Below are positions 13,301 through 24,883 of a stretch of 64,000 nucleotides of DNA, piece by piece. The notes beneath the pieces were generated by a model. That model saw nothing but the letters and a program-made list of their open reading frames with translations, was not told the origin of the DNA and did no database searches. A program made the translations under genes and the position numbers. Source of the stretch: Aptenodytes patagonicus (Eukaryota > Chordata > Aves > Sphenisciformes > Spheniscidae); NCBI RefSeq assembly GCF_965638725.1, contig NC_134951.1, positions 372,001-436,000 on the forward strand. The letters are read 5' to 3'. Numbering within the stretch: the stretch's first letter is position 1; every line of letters begins with the position of its first letter.

Positions 13301-16300
13301 GAATAAGCAGCTCTGCCACAATAGGACACACTCCCAGCAGCAAGCAGGGAGATGGGGAAAGGCTTGGGAACACACTACCACAGCTACACCTCGCCCTGCA
13401 ACCCCACTCCAGTCACGGCAATGCTGCCAAGAGCACCCTCCCAGTGCGCCCAGCTCTGGGCAGGGCTGCCCCGGGAGCCATGTCCCAGCCAGGCTGCTGC
13501 AGTGTCCCCCAGAGACCGAGCTTGCCTCTGGCTCAGCAGTGTTTTGACATCCTCTGACATCAAAAAGCAGCCTCACTCCCCTCCCCTCCTGTGCCTCTCT
13601 CTGCCAAAAGCCAGCCCAGGAGCGGCAGCTGGTCCCAAGCCTGGAGGTGTGCCGGGGCTCGCTGCCCCGCTGGACACAGCTCTCAGGCAGGGTGGCGCTG
13701 GCCTGGACATGGTCCTGCTGCATCTGGCGAGCGGGGCCTGCCCTGCCCAGCCTCCTCGGCACAGCAGGCTCCCTCCCGCGCGGGCAGAGGGGCCCCAGCC
13801 CCAGGGCTTGCACGCCGCCCACCCCGGCACGGTGGGATGAGGGCCAGGACACCCCTGCCCAGCGGCGCGGCTCTTCCTACCTTTTACCTGGGTTCTCTTG
13901 GAATGCTGCAGGGCCCCGGGGTGTGGGAGGGAGTACAGCACCACCTTGCCGTCCGAGAAGGCCACAGCCAGCAGGCCCAGGCGGCTCATCTGCGGGTGCT
14001 GCGGAATGACACATGGGCTCAGCCCCAGAGTCACCGCCCAAGAAGGCAAGGCTTTAGCGAAGGAATGGACTGAGGAGCCCCGGGGGAAACCAAAAGTGGC
14101 CCCTGGGGCCTGGGCGGCCCTTCTGGCAGCACACCCACCTTCCTGGCAGTGGTGGGCAGCTCCCAGGCACCGCTGGGGCAGAACTTCATGTCCCAGACAC
14201 AGCCGTGATCGGCAGCGATGGCGTAGGCCAGCCCGGCTTTGTCGGCAGAGCTGCAGGCATGGGTTGAGCCATGAAGAACGTGGCAGCTGGTGCCCAGCAG
14301 CTCCAGTATACACCAGCAGCTTCCAGTGTACACCAGCAGCGAAGCTGGCTACCAGCACAGCCCCCGTGGCGTTCAGGCCATGGCTGGCAGCTCTGGGAGA
14401 GGACGAACCTCACCACCCACTCAGCCATGGAGGGACAAGAGGTACGGGCCCTGCCCCATCCCTGGGAGCCGGGCAGCCCCCAGCCCCTTCCCCAGGGGGA
14501 CCGTTCCCCAGGCCAGGCCACTCACCCCTGCTCCTGCTGCAGTGCGCCCAGGCCCCAGAGCTGCAGGAGCGCAGGGCCCCCGTGGAGCCCAGCCACGCTG
14601 TGCGTCTCCTCCATGCCCCTGTGGCAGTAGAGAGCCACGTACTGCGAGGCTGCCGAGCCCTCCGGGGATGGGCACCACTCCATTGCCCACACAGGGCCGC
14701 CCACGAAGAAGGACACATCCAGGCGCTCCTCATGGGGCTGAAGGGAGTTGAACCTGCCAGCGGGGAGGCGGGTAAGTGCACGGGGCAAGAGCAGCGCTGC
14801 CATGGGGTGGGAGCGCACAGGCCAGGCAGGGCAGCGCCCAGCTGGCACAGAGCCCTGGCACGGGGCTGGAGGGTGGTGGGACCCCAGGGCACACTACACA
14901 GGCTTGCTGCTCAGCCCACGGATGCTCCTGCTGCCCCGGGGCAGCCGCCTGGCCCTCAGACCCACTGGGGCCACAGCCCTGGAGGTTACTGCCTGTCCCA
15001 GGCATGACACCCATCACCCTGGCAGTGCCTCGGGGCAGCTCGTCACAGACCTGTTCACCCTGTACAAGACACCGTCGTCTTCGATGCCCTCCCGCTGGAT
15101 GGAGAAGAGGGGAGACTTCTCCTCTGTTGGCAGGTATGGGGCAGCTTCGCTGGGGAGGCAGAAGGTGAGAGGATGTCTCCCCACCACCGCCCCTCACCCA
15201 GTCACCCCTTGGCACAGCACCATGTCCCAGCACCCATCCCAGCCTCCACACAGCCCGGCCTGCCCTGATGCAGACCACCCTGAGGGCTACTAAGACTCCA
15301 CAGTCAAATCCATGAGACCCCCAAAGCCCACACCAAGAAAGCCTCATCCTTTCTGCTGGGGTCTGATCCTGCCAGAGGGATGGGGGAGTACAGGACCCAC
15401 CGTGCCCTCGTTCTCCCCCAGCCCCGATGACTGGGGCCACCCACTCTCCCCACTCCAGCTCACCCCAAACATTGCTGAGACCTGCCCCATCATGCAGCCT
15501 GAGTGCAGGCAGTGCCTGTGCCATGTGTCCCTCCCGGCCCCTCCCTTCCTACGCTGCTCTGATGGTACCTTTCAGAGAGACACGTCCACTTGTGTGCCAA
15601 AGGGATCCAGTCGGGAAACTCCCACTGCGAGTACTTCTGATCCCGCCTGCAGCAGATGCGCCAGACATCAGCAACAGCCCCACTTCCCGGCCCTGCCTAC
15701 AGCACAGGCAGCCTCCCCTGCACCCTGCCTGCAGCACAGGCAGCTCCACGCCGAGGGCTCTCAGCCCCTGCCCTTCCCCACACCCCCAGCTTGGCCCAGC
15801 CGCTCCACCATCCACAGTGCTTCCCGCAGGTGATGGGGCCCTGTCCCCAGCAGCCGCCAGCAGAATGCTGACGTTCCTGACGGCACACACTCCTTTTTCC
15901 TCACACCTGTGATAGCGATGGTACCCAGGACACCAACAGTCACCGTTCCCCATAGCCTACCCCGAACACCCCAGCACCCCCTCAGGCCCCCACTCACAGG
16001 CTGCAGGTGAGGCTGGAGCACTTCTCCACTGGGGCCATGATGGAGTTGTGGAAGCCGTTGGGAGCGAGGCCTCGGCACTGGGGCTTGGATCTCTGGGCAG
16101 AAGAGCAGACTCAGAGCAGGCCCTGGCCAAAGGGCCCGGCCCAGGCTGCCTCTGCCTGCCCAAATGTTCCCATGAGCCCCTGGGGGGACCTGCCTGTCCT
16201 AAACAGCACCAATGCAGCCCACAAGCACAGAGCTCTCCCCCAGCCACAGCAGCAACAGTCACCAAGACCATGTCACACTGGGCTAAAGACACAAAGTCCC

Positions 16301-18903
16301 ATTCTGGGGACTTCCACAAACTGCAGGACAGCCTCCAGGACCCTGCCTTTACCTCCCATCAGCTTCAGCAGGAGCCCAATACCCTCTCCCAGGAATACCT
16401 GTCGCCCTGTCCCCATCCACCTTCACTTGGAGCTGCCTCTGCCCACAGTTAAGCCCAAAGAGCTCATGCCTGGATTCACGGCTGACGGGCACTGTGCCAT
16501 CCCTGACTGAGTCCTGCTTCAGGGCTGTCCTGCCCCAAACAGCCAGGGGTAGGACGCCACATGACAGCTCAGACACTTTGTGCTGTTCATGCCGGACCAA
16601 AGGTAAGAAGCGGCCAAGGCAGAGACCCTGCCCTTGACCCTGTCCTTACCCCTGCAGACGACATCTTCACACCGTGTCCTCGGAGCGCCTCCAGCTCTGG
16701 CTCCGACACCTCGCTGAGTGGCGCGTCGCTCCCCTCCTCCTCCTCTGCCTGCAGCAACACCTCCTTCGAGGGCACAAAGTCAGCATCTCGTGCAGGATCA
16801 TCACTATCCGTTTCCTCCTCCTTCCTCCTCCGGCTCCGACGCTTTTTCTGGATATGCTCAAGCTCTGGTTCCGGCTCCTGGGCACCCTCAGTGGGAGCCG
16901 GAGGCTGGTACACTGACGTGAGCTCCTCTGCCAGCTCCTGCAGGTACAGCAAAGCCCTGGGACACCAAAGGCATTACCCAGAGGTGAGCAGAGGGACCAC
17001 ACAGGGACCAGCTAGCCCTCCCTCCAGGACCAGGCGGACGCATCCCTCCAGCTTGTGGTCTGGGCGAGCAATTTGCTCCAGCCTTGCCCAGCCAGGCTGC
17101 AGCAGAGCCTGTCTGGATGCACTGCCAGCCTCCAGGCCGGCCACTCGGACAGCCAGCATCCCCTGCCCCTCCCCAGGGAACGCCAGCCTCCCCAGGTCTC
17201 TGGGAGCAGGCAGGGGAACGCATCCAGCAGGCAGAGCAGCGCGTGGCCCTCTGCCAGCCAGAAAGTGGGAAAGCCAGAGATCTTCCTGTGACTGCCCTCA
17301 GCAAAGGGAGCTCCCACGCCGGGCACCTTGCTGCAGGTGCTGCACCCTCGCTCTGCGCAGCAGAGTGAGGGGACCGGGGCACTGCAACCCCACCAGCTCT
17401 GCCCCTGCAAACCCAGGGCTCGTGCAGGCACTCAGAGAACACAGGCACTGCCTGAGCTGCCTTCAGAGGCCCCAGAGCACACAGGCTACCCCCAGGGCTC
17501 CCCTTTAAGCAGTGGGTGGCTCACACAGCTTGTTCCGCTCCCCCCCAGTCAAGAAGCAAGGAAACCCCACCGCAGACAGCCCACTGCCGTCAAAGACCCA
17601 CTGCACGCAAGCTCATCTACAGCCCCTGCGGTTCCCCACATCCCCGTGCTCCTGGATCCCAACACATTCTCCTAAAGCCAGAAAAGATCGTTCTGTGGGG
17701 AACCAGTCTGTCCCACCAACGTGGGACAAAGTCCTTCAGGAAAGACACTGAGACCCCCCCCAGGCGAGGCAGAGGTCTCGATGAAGCACTCCGAGAGCGG
17801 CATCTGCCTGTCCTTCCAATTACCCCAGGGCACCCGCTCCTGGACCCCCTCATCCACTGCCCCTGCTTACACTTTGGCCGCCCGCCTCTTGGGGCGCCCA
17901 CTGGGGGGGGTCTCCAGGCCTTCCGCCGCCTCACTGCTCCCCAGCATCTTCTGCACACAGATAGGCTCCGGGGTCGGGCACTCCAGGTCCTGAGACAGTT
18001 TCAGCAGCAGCATCTCTGTCTTGGGCTTCCGCCCGCGCTTCCCGGGTGCCTTCGGGGGCGGCACGGACCCATTCTCTGAGGTCCTCGAGGGCTCGCCGTG
18101 AGCCTCAGTCTCCACAGGGGCTTGGCCACTGGAGTCACTAGGACTACTTTTTGTTTTTTGGTTTCGGACAGTTTTACTCTGGGACTTGGTAGCTTCTACT
18201 GCCTCCTCAGAGTGGCCCAAAGCATCCAGTTCTCCGAGTGGCAACAGCTCCCCTGCCCAAAAATAACAGCCAGAGTTAGCACGAGAACACAGCAGGGCTC
18301 TCCTGCCACCCCTCAGCGCAGCGACCCGCCGGGCTGCCACGGCCCAGCCGGTGCAGCCAGAGCAGCACCAGGTCACAGCGGGCCTCGGGCACCGGCAAAG
18401 CGGCAGCTCCCTGCCCGACGGCACGGAGACGGGGCCAGGCGCCCCGGCCAGGAGGGACGGAGGGACACAGGGTCAGACGACACCTGTGCCTGGGCGGCGT
18501 CTCAAACAGACTGATGGGCGCGGTGAGTCTGGCTCGGCTCCTGGCCAGGGCAGGCTCGGAGCAGCGACAGGAGCGCGCGCAGCACCTCCAGCCCCGCACG
18601 GGCACACGCCGGCCCCGGCCCCTCTCGCCGCCTGCCCCGCGCAGCCCGGAGCTCAGCGCCCTGCAGTGCCGGGGCTGGGTGTCCTGGGGAGCGACCCGTG
18701 CCCAGCGCCGCCCCGGTCCCTCCCGCAGCGGCGGACGCGGCCCCGGGCACCGCCCGCCCCCGGTACGTACGAAGCGCTCGGGGCTCGCTCTCCCGCGCCC
18801 GGCTGCGGCTCCGGCTGCGGCCGGCGGGCGCCGATCCCCGTCCCGAGCGGCCCCGGCGGCTCCGCTCCCGGCAGCGCGGCCCGCGGGAGGCGCTGGACGC
18901 CAT
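7381..18903 (-). CDS. GTF3C2: General transcription factor 3C subunit 2 (TFIIIC110), 18 coding exons
   Basis: A subunit of TFIIIC, which binds B-boxes of tRNA and other Pol III genes in the nucleus. Exons 5' to 3': 18771-18903, 17871-18252, 16650-16956, 15998-16092, 15569-15646, 15051-15149, 14526-14753, 14139-14250, 13881-13989, 11756-11787, 11393-11522, 10647-10791, 10196-10357, 9625-9712, 9145-9273, 8574-8705, 7716-7823, 7381-7587. They give 891 residues (human 911). Residues 1-274 are disordered and charged, with an AT-hook-like KRGRKPK; the rest is a WD40 propeller with human-like runs such as [34 protein letters not shown] and [18 protein letters not shown]. One exon is only 32 nt. The first exon (start [16 protein letters not shown], Arg/Ser-rich) does not resemble the human N-terminus, so the start is the least certain part. 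The 2.1 kb intron at 11788-13880 shows nothing else. Confidence 0.93.
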
Positions 18904-19500
18904 CCGGGCAGGTCCCGACGGGCTCCCGGAGCCGCCGCCACCCCGTTGCGGGCCGCGCCGCCAGCACGGAACCGGATCCGGAAGCTGCAGCGTGGCGGCG
19001 GCGCGGGGGGATGGCGTCACGCCGGTAAACGTCATTGCCGCAACGCTCCGCACCCTCCCCCGCCACGTGACGGGGCCGCGCGGCTGGTCGGCGGGCGCGG
19101 CGTCCCCCGCCGGGACCCGCGGAACGGGACCTGCGGGGCCGCACGGAGACGCGAGCGTCCCTCTCCCTGCACAACCGCACACGCCCACGCGCCAACACGA
19201 GATGTCCGGACGGGCCCGCGGGACCCCCGAACCCAGGGGACGCCAGGCGCGGGGCAGAACGGGACGGACCCGGGACTCCCCCGTGAGATGATAAAGCACA
19301 ACCGCAGAGCAGTGACGCCGTTACCCGCGTCCCGTCAGCAGCACGCGCCGCCCGCCACCGGCGCAGGTGGCGCGACCCCGGCACGGGCGACTCCGCCTCA
19401 ACCGCGGGAGGAGCCGCGGCCGCGGCGGGACCGGCCGGGCCCGCTGCTGAGCGCAGCTGCCAACCCCAGCGCCCGCCGCCCCCGCCCCGCCCCGCTCAGC
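18904..19500 (-). promoter_or_regulatory. CpG-rich promoter region of GTF3C2
   Basis: GC- and CpG-dense DNA without a TATA box lies between the GTF3C2 start codon and the first U1 gene. It is the expected place for a housekeeping promoter; no individual element is assigned. No gene is seen. Confidence 0.5.
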
Positions 19501-19513
19501 TCTGTCCTTGCAC
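19501..19513 (-). terminator. 3' box of U1 gene copy 1
   Basis: The reverse complement reads GTGCAAGGACAGA, starting about 10 bases after the U1 3' end, where the Integrator-dependent 3' box of vertebrate snRNA genes sits. All three copies share it. Confidence 0.7.
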
Positions 19514-19522
19514 CGCCCGGGC

Positions 19523-19686
19523 CAGGGGAGAGCGCGAACGCAGTCCCCCACTACCACAAATTATGCAGTCGAGTTTCCCGCATTTGGGGAAATCGCAGGG
19601 GTCAGCACACCCGGAGTGCAGGGGATGAGCCTCGCCCTGGGAAAACCACCTGCCTGATCATGGTGTCTCCCCTGCCAGGTAAGTAT
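19523..19686 (-). ncRNA. RNU1: U1 snRNA gene, copy 1
   Basis: 164 nt, identical in length to human U1. The 5' end reads ATACTTACCTG, complementary to 5' splice sites, and the Sm site AATTTGTGG is intact. From memory it differs from human U1 at nine positions: 22, 33, 35, 60, 65, 66, 77, 107 and 157. Positions 33/35 fall in loop I (U1-70K site) and 65/66 in loop II (U1A site). The octamer, PSE-like element and 3' box are at the right distances, so it is a complete transcription unit rather than a processed pseudogene. The 164 nt are identical to copies 2 and 3. Confidence 0.95.
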
Positions 19687-19726
19687 GCCCCCACACCGCC
19701 CCCGCCGCACCACCGCGCGCACCACG

Positions 19727-19905
19727 CACGCTCACCACACGGACACGCCCCGACGACACACAACACCACAGCCACCACGCGCCGCCTCACGCGCCCCACG
19801 CCTCCGCCACGCGCAGCGCCCACGCGGCGACCGCGCACGCCCGCGGCCCGCCGCGGCTTGGCGCGTGGGGCTCCAGGCAGGCCCCGCGCGGTGGCTGATC
19901 TGCAT
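19727..19905 (-). promoter_or_regulatory. snRNA promoter of U1 copy 1 (PSE and DSE octamer)
   Basis: A PSE-like block (reverse complement CGTGTCCGTGTGGTGAGCG) at 19727-19747 is -41 to -61 from the U1 start. An octamer variant ATGCAGAT at 19898-19905 lies at -212 to -219, the classical distal element position. There is no TATA box, as expected for a Pol II snRNA gene. The flank differs from copies 2 and 3 at several bases between the two elements. Confidence 0.8.
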
Positions 19906-19989
19906 GGCCACGCCTCCCCCCGTACGGCCCCGCCCCTGTCGGCCCCGAGCGGCTCTGCCGGCAGCGGCGCGGTCCACATGGCCCCGCCC

Positions 19990-20731
19990 CGCCGTGGGCA
20001 GGGGGGACCCGCCGACGGCCCGGCCCGGCCCGGCCCGGCCCGGCTCGTCACAGGGTTTGAATTCCCGAATTTAGAAGACCCGGCAGAAGGACGGGGAATG
20101 CGCAACTGCCGCGCAACGGCCTCCGTGACCAGCGATTCGTGTCTGGCGGAGCCGGGCAGCAGAGCGAGCGTTGCCGAGGAAAGGGGGGTTGGGGGGAACA
20201 AGCGTCGCCCCCCGCAAATGCGGGACCTGGGGAAACGTCCATCCCTGCGGCTCCTGCCCCTGGACCGTCGGGTACGTCCGTGGCTGGGCAGGACAGCGCA
20301 GGGTCAGCCGCTCCGACCGGCGGTGGCACGAGGGCTCCTGGCGTCCGAGGACACGCGGACACGTCCCTCATCCGCAGAGGGAGAGGATTTCTTACTGTTT
20401 CCTCCCCCATGGAGCTGGGTCCCTTCTAGGGGCCTTAAAAGCCTCTGCCCTTGAGAACGACGACGATCCGGGCACAGGGACGGGACGGGACGGGACGGGG
20501 ATGGGTTCGGTGCCATCCTGCCGCGCCCCCCCTCCCTTGAACTGAAGCGCTGGAGGCAGCCACAGCGGCAGCGCTCGGGGTGGCGGGGTGGGTGCAGGGG
20601 AAGGGGCTGAGATGGCACCCAGACCCCCCCGAGGAACCTGGCCAGCGATGCTCAGCTCCCTCCACTGCCGGCACAAGGCTCTGGGCGCAGCCATCACAGC
20701 CGGCTGTTACGGATTTGTGCACGCCGGCCAC
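19990..20731. other. Intergenic, no gene seen
   Basis: GC-rich sequence with short GGCCC/GGACGG runs (20029-20045, 20482-20503). Open frames here carry no recognisable domain. Nothing assignable. Confidence 0.5.
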
Positions 20732-21190
20732 TGTGACAGGGTCCGACCCTAGGATCCCGCTGGTTAAGGTAAAGTCCGAGTGAAGGTTTCCAATTCCTCT
20801 TTTATTGGTTCTTGGGTTACAGCTCGAGCTGGGTGCCTCCGGAGAGGGACCCCTACCCCAGATCACCCCCCCCAATTATACTCGTACCACCCAGCACTCG
20901 ATCCCCAAGTCCAGTCGCCTAATTCTGGTCGGTGGTCTCTTGTTTTCTTACTGGTTTTCACTGTCGCTTGGCTGGCCGCCTTCTGGAGTGACCTCATTCT
21001 CTTGGAATTGTCTCCTTGGTCCTTATCTTCTTCATTCCGCTCGTATCTGCCGGATTCAGCCAGTTCTGTGTTTGCAGCATTAGTTTTATCAAAAAGTTTA
21101 CTCTCGGTCAGCTCTTGCGGCCTAAGGCTTCAACTGCTTTAGCTACTAGTGCTAAACGGGACTATTCAGAGAGAAGAATACAGTCAATCA
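20732..21190 (-). mobile_element. LTR-like retroviral fossil fragment, probably a solo LTR
   Basis: This patch is much less GC-rich than its surroundings. On the minus strand it shows a TATAATT-like box, an AATAAA about 85 bases downstream (20801-20806), and an end in ...TGTCACA, the layout of a retroviral LTR U3-R-U5. No gag, pol or env is seen beside it. The upstream limit and the family are not settled; a broken old copy is likely. Confidence 0.4.
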
Positions 21191-21710
21191 AATTTCTTCT
21201 CCAACCCCGGCACAGCCCCTTCGCTCTCGCGCCCCACAGGGCCCACCCCAGCCGGGGGGTGGCAGCTGCACCGCAGGATTGCTTTGCGCCAGACGTCTCT
21301 TCTGTGCCTGTCGCCCGGTTATTTCTCTGCTCCCAGTGTTAACCTGGGGTGGATGAGAGCGAGGGAGAGCTTTAGCGAAGCTACCGAGCTAATGGCCACG
21401 TCAGTAAAGTGTCAGCGTATCTCAAGACACAGCTGATCGGGTGCCTGGCTCGGCTGGGATGGAGTCACCTTTTGGCACAGCAGTTTTGGCAGTGCTGCGC
21501 TCTGCCCTGCACATGGCTGGCACAGGGCTGGTGATGCCCCACGCTTCCGCTGCTGGTGAGAGGTGCCGGCACCGCCCCAGGGCGTCCCCTGCACCCCCGA
21601 GCAGCAGCTAGGGTGGGCAAGGGCCCGGAGGGGACCCAGCCGGGACAGCCGACCCCAGGGGTATTGCACACCGTGTGCCGTCCTGCTCAGGGATAAAAGG
21701 GGAAAGGTAG
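21191..21710. other. Intergenic, no gene seen
   Basis: Unique-looking sequence between the LTR-like fragment and the CR1. Part of 21191-21420 might belong to the LTR. No exon or RNA gene was recognised. Confidence 0.4.
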
Positions 21711-23575
21711 GGGAAGGGTAGGGTGGTTCAGTTGGAAGGGACCTACAAGGATCATCTGGTCCAACTGCCTGACCGCTTCAGGGCTGACCACAAGTTAAAG
21801 CATGTCGTTAAGGGCATTGTCCAAATGCCTCTTAAACACTGACAGGCTTGGGGCATCAACCACCTCTCCAGGAAGCCTGATCCAGGGTTTGACCACCCTC
21901 TCGGTAAAGAAATGCTTCCTCATGTCCAGTCTGAACCTCCCCTGGCGCAGCTTTGAGCCATTCCCAGGCGTCCTGTCCCTGGATCCCAAGGAGAAGGGAT
22001 CGGCACACCCCTCTCCACATCCCCTCCTCAGGAAGCTGTAGAGAGCAATGAGGACACCCCTCAGCCTCCTTCTCTCCAAACGAGACAAACCCAGAGTCCT
22101 CAGCCGCTCCTCAGAAGACATGCCTTCCAGCCCCGTCACCAGCTTTGTTGGCCTCCTCTGGACACATTCGAGGACCTTCACATCCTTCTCAAATGGTGAG
22201 GGCCCAGAACTGCACACAGTACTTCACGTGAGGCTGCACCAACACTGAATACAGCGGGACAATCCCCTCTCTTGACTGGCTGGTTATGCTGTGTTTGATG
22301 CCCCCCAGGATGCAGTTTGCCCTCTGGGCTGCCAGGGCACACTGCTGGCTCCTATTGACCCTGCTGCTGACCAGCACCCCCAGATCCCTTTCTGTAGGGC
22401 TGCTCTCCAGACACTCCTCTCCCAGTTTAGACTTGTGCTTGGTGTTACTCTGTCCCAGGTGCGGAATCTGGCATTTGTTCTTGTTACATGTCATGCCGTT
22501 GATGATTGCCCAATGCCCCAGGCTACGTAGATCCCTCTGCGAGGCCTCCTGTCCCTCAAGAGAGTCAACAGTACCCCCCAGCTTGGTATCGTCAGCAAAC
22601 TTGCTAACGGTGCCTTCAGCTCTTGCATCCAGATCGTTGATAAATATATTGAACAGCACTGGCCCTAGGATTGAGCCCGGAGGAACACCGCTGGTGACCA
22701 GTCTCCAGCCAGATGTAGCCCCATTCAGTGCAGCCCTTTGAGCCCTGCCCTCCAGCCAGTTCTTCACCCGGCGCTCCGTGAACCTGCTCATCCCACAGTT
22801 GGACAACTTGTCCAGAAGGATGCTGTGAGGGACAGGACCAAAAGCCTTACTGAAATCCAGAAAAGCCACATCTGCCGCCTTCCCTTCATCCACTGGGCGG
22901 GTGACCTTATCATAGAAGGGTATCAAAGTAGTTAGACAGGCCTTTCCCTTTGTGAACCCACGTTGACTGTGCCTGATGATGGCATTGTCCTTCAAATGCC
23001 TTTCAATAGCACCCAGTATGCTCTTCTCTGTAATTTTTCCAGGTGCTGAGGTTAGTCTCACCGGCCTGTAGTTTCCCGGATCTTCCCTCACGCCCTTCTT
23101 GTCAACTGGGATAACGTTGGCCAGCTTCCAGTCAGCGGGGACCTCCCCAGGCTCCCAAGACCTTTGGCAGATGATCGAGAGGGGACTTGCCATGACATCC
23201 GCCAGCTCCTTCAGTGCTCTGGGATGAACCCCATCAGGCCCCATGGACTTGTGGACATTCAGCCGATACAGCCGGTCCCTGACAACTGCAGTGTCCGCAA
23301 ATGGAAAGCCACTGTTCCCGCAGCCGTGGTCCCCCAGCTCAGGGGACCGGGCAGCCCAAGGCCTATCAGCCTTATTAAAGACTGAGGCAAAAACCGCACT
23401 GAACACATCTGCCTTTTCTTCACCCCTGTTTGCTAGGTGTCCATCTTCAACAAGTGTCGGTCCAACGTTTTCCTTAGGCCTCCTCTTGCTGTTAAGGGGC
23501 TTAAAAAAGCCTTTCTTGTCTGACGCGGCATTGGCCAGCGTCACCTCCAGCTGAGCTTTGGCCTTTCATGTTTTT
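21711..23575 (-). mobile_element. CR1 LINE, 5'-truncated, long open RT/3' region
   Basis: An uninterrupted minus-strand frame of 451 codons (22189-23544) covers the CR1 reverse transcriptase: KKGFFKPLNSKRRPKENVG at its start, SQRGFTKGKACLTTLIPFYD, FLDFSKAFGPVPHSILLDKL, GVPPGSILGPVLFNIFINDL and the catalytic FADDTKLGG. Downstream in another frame is the CR1 C-terminal block [20 protein letters not shown]. The 3' end (near 21711) has the GGTTGGAAGGGACC-type tail. The start is cut off, so it cannot move by itself. It is the least decayed long CR1 of the four. Confidence 0.92.
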
Positions 23576-24404
23576 TCCCCACACGTGCGAACCACACGGC
23601 CCCGTGATCCTCCTGCGAAGCCTGACCTCGCCTCCAGAGACGGTGCCGTGTCTTCTTCCCCCCGAGCTCCACGAGGAGGTCCCTGGTCGGCCCGGCTGGT
23701 CTCCCGCCCCGTGTGCCTGACTTGGGACACCCTGGGACTGCCGGCTCCCGGGCTTTTAAAGGTGGCTCCTAAAAACCGCCCCGCTCCCACGGGCTCCTGA
23801 GCCCTCGCAGGCAGGTTCCCCCGGGACGCTGCGCAGGGGCTCCCCGAGCAGCTTGAGGTTTGCTCTCCCGAAACCCCGGGGAGCCGCTCTGCTGCCCTTT
23901 TTTCTCTTTACACCGAAGATTGTAAACCCGACCGTTTCGCGGTCCCTGTGGCCAGGACAGCCCCCCCACCCCCCCGCGCCTCCCCGAGCCCTTCTCGGCA
24001 CGCAGAGGGGGCCGGGAGGGCACCTTCCCGCCGGCTCCGGGGCTCCTGCCACCGGGACTCATCGCCATCAGACCCGTCGCCGGGACTTCCAGAGCGGCTC
24101 GTCCCAGCTGCCGCCGAGGCCGCTGCCGCGGGACGGGGGCGGGTGCTGCGGTGACGCCGTGCCGGCCTCCCGGCCGCGGTGAGACGAGCCCCGGTGCCCG
24201 CAGAGCGGCGGTGCCGGCAGAGCGGAGCGGCTCTCGGTGCGTGCCGGCTGCTCGCGGGGGGGCGCGGGGCAGCAGCCCCCGGCAGCGGCGCAGCGGGAGC
24301 GAAGACGTTCCGGGCAGAGGACGTCGGTCAATGCGCTGCCCGTTATGTACCGATCCCGGCGCTGGAGACTGAGCGGAGCCCCCTCCCCCGCCCCGCGCCC
24401 CCGT
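23576..24404. other. Intergenic GC-rich stretch, no gene seen
   Basis: CpG-dense sequence between the CR1 and the second U1 gene. Human CAD would lie in this general interval by synteny, but no CAD exon was recognised between 19 and 26.4 kb on either strand. Confidence 0.5.
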
Positions 24405-24478
24405 GCAGCGCCGCGCCCCGCCCCGCCGGCGCCGCTCCGGGCCGACAGGGGCGGGGCCGTACGGGGGGAGGCGGGGCC

Positions 24479-24657
24479 ATGCAGATCAGCCACCGCGCGG
24501 GGCCTGCCGGGAGCCCCACGCGCCAAGCCGCGGCCGGCCGCGGGCGTGCGCGGTCGCTGCGTGGGCGCTGCGCGTGGCGGAGGCGTGGGGCGCGTGAGGC
24601 GGCGCGCGGTGGCTGCGGTGTTGTGTGTCGTCGGGGCGTGTCCGTGTGGTGAGCGTG
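24479..24657 (+). promoter_or_regulatory. snRNA promoter of U1 copy 2 (DSE octamer and PSE)
   Basis: ATGCAGAT at 24479-24486 lies at -219 to -212 and a PSE-like CGTGTCCGTGTGGTGAGCG block at 24637-24657 at -61 to -41. Between them the sequence equals copy 3 at the sites where copy 1 differs, while the sequence beyond the octamer resembles copy 1. Confidence 0.8.
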
Positions 24658-24697
24658 CGTGGTGCGCGCGGTGGTGCGGCGGGGGCGGTGTGGGGGC

Positions 24698-24861
24698 ATA
24701 CTTACCTGGCAGGGGAGACACCATGATCAGGCAGGTGGTTTTCCCAGGGCGAGGCTCATCCCCTGCACTCCGGGTGTGCTGACCCCTGCGATTTCCCCAA
24801 ATGCGGGAAACTCGACTGCATAATTTGTGGTAGTGGGGGACTGCGTTCGCGCTCTCCCCTG
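24698..24861 (+). ncRNA. RNU1: U1 snRNA gene, copy 2
   Basis: 164 nt, identical to copies 1 and 3 but on the plus strand, converging on copy 3. The 5' splice-site-pairing end and Sm site are intact. Loop I reads GATCAGGCAGG, where vertebrate U1 usually has GATCAYGAAGG; loop II starts CCTGCAC, where the U1A site is AUUGCAC. Confidence 0.95.
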
Positions 24862-24870
24862 GCCTGGGCG

Positions 24871-24883
24871 GTGCAAGGACAGA
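24871..24883 (+). terminator. 3' box of U1 gene copy 2
   Basis: GTGCAAGGACAGA starts ten bases after the RNA 3' end. Homology among the copies fades a few tens of bases further on. Confidence 0.7.

Noticed and set aside
22189-23544. A 451-codon host gene
   Set aside because: The protein is a CR1 reverse transcriptase, so it is annotated as a LINE.
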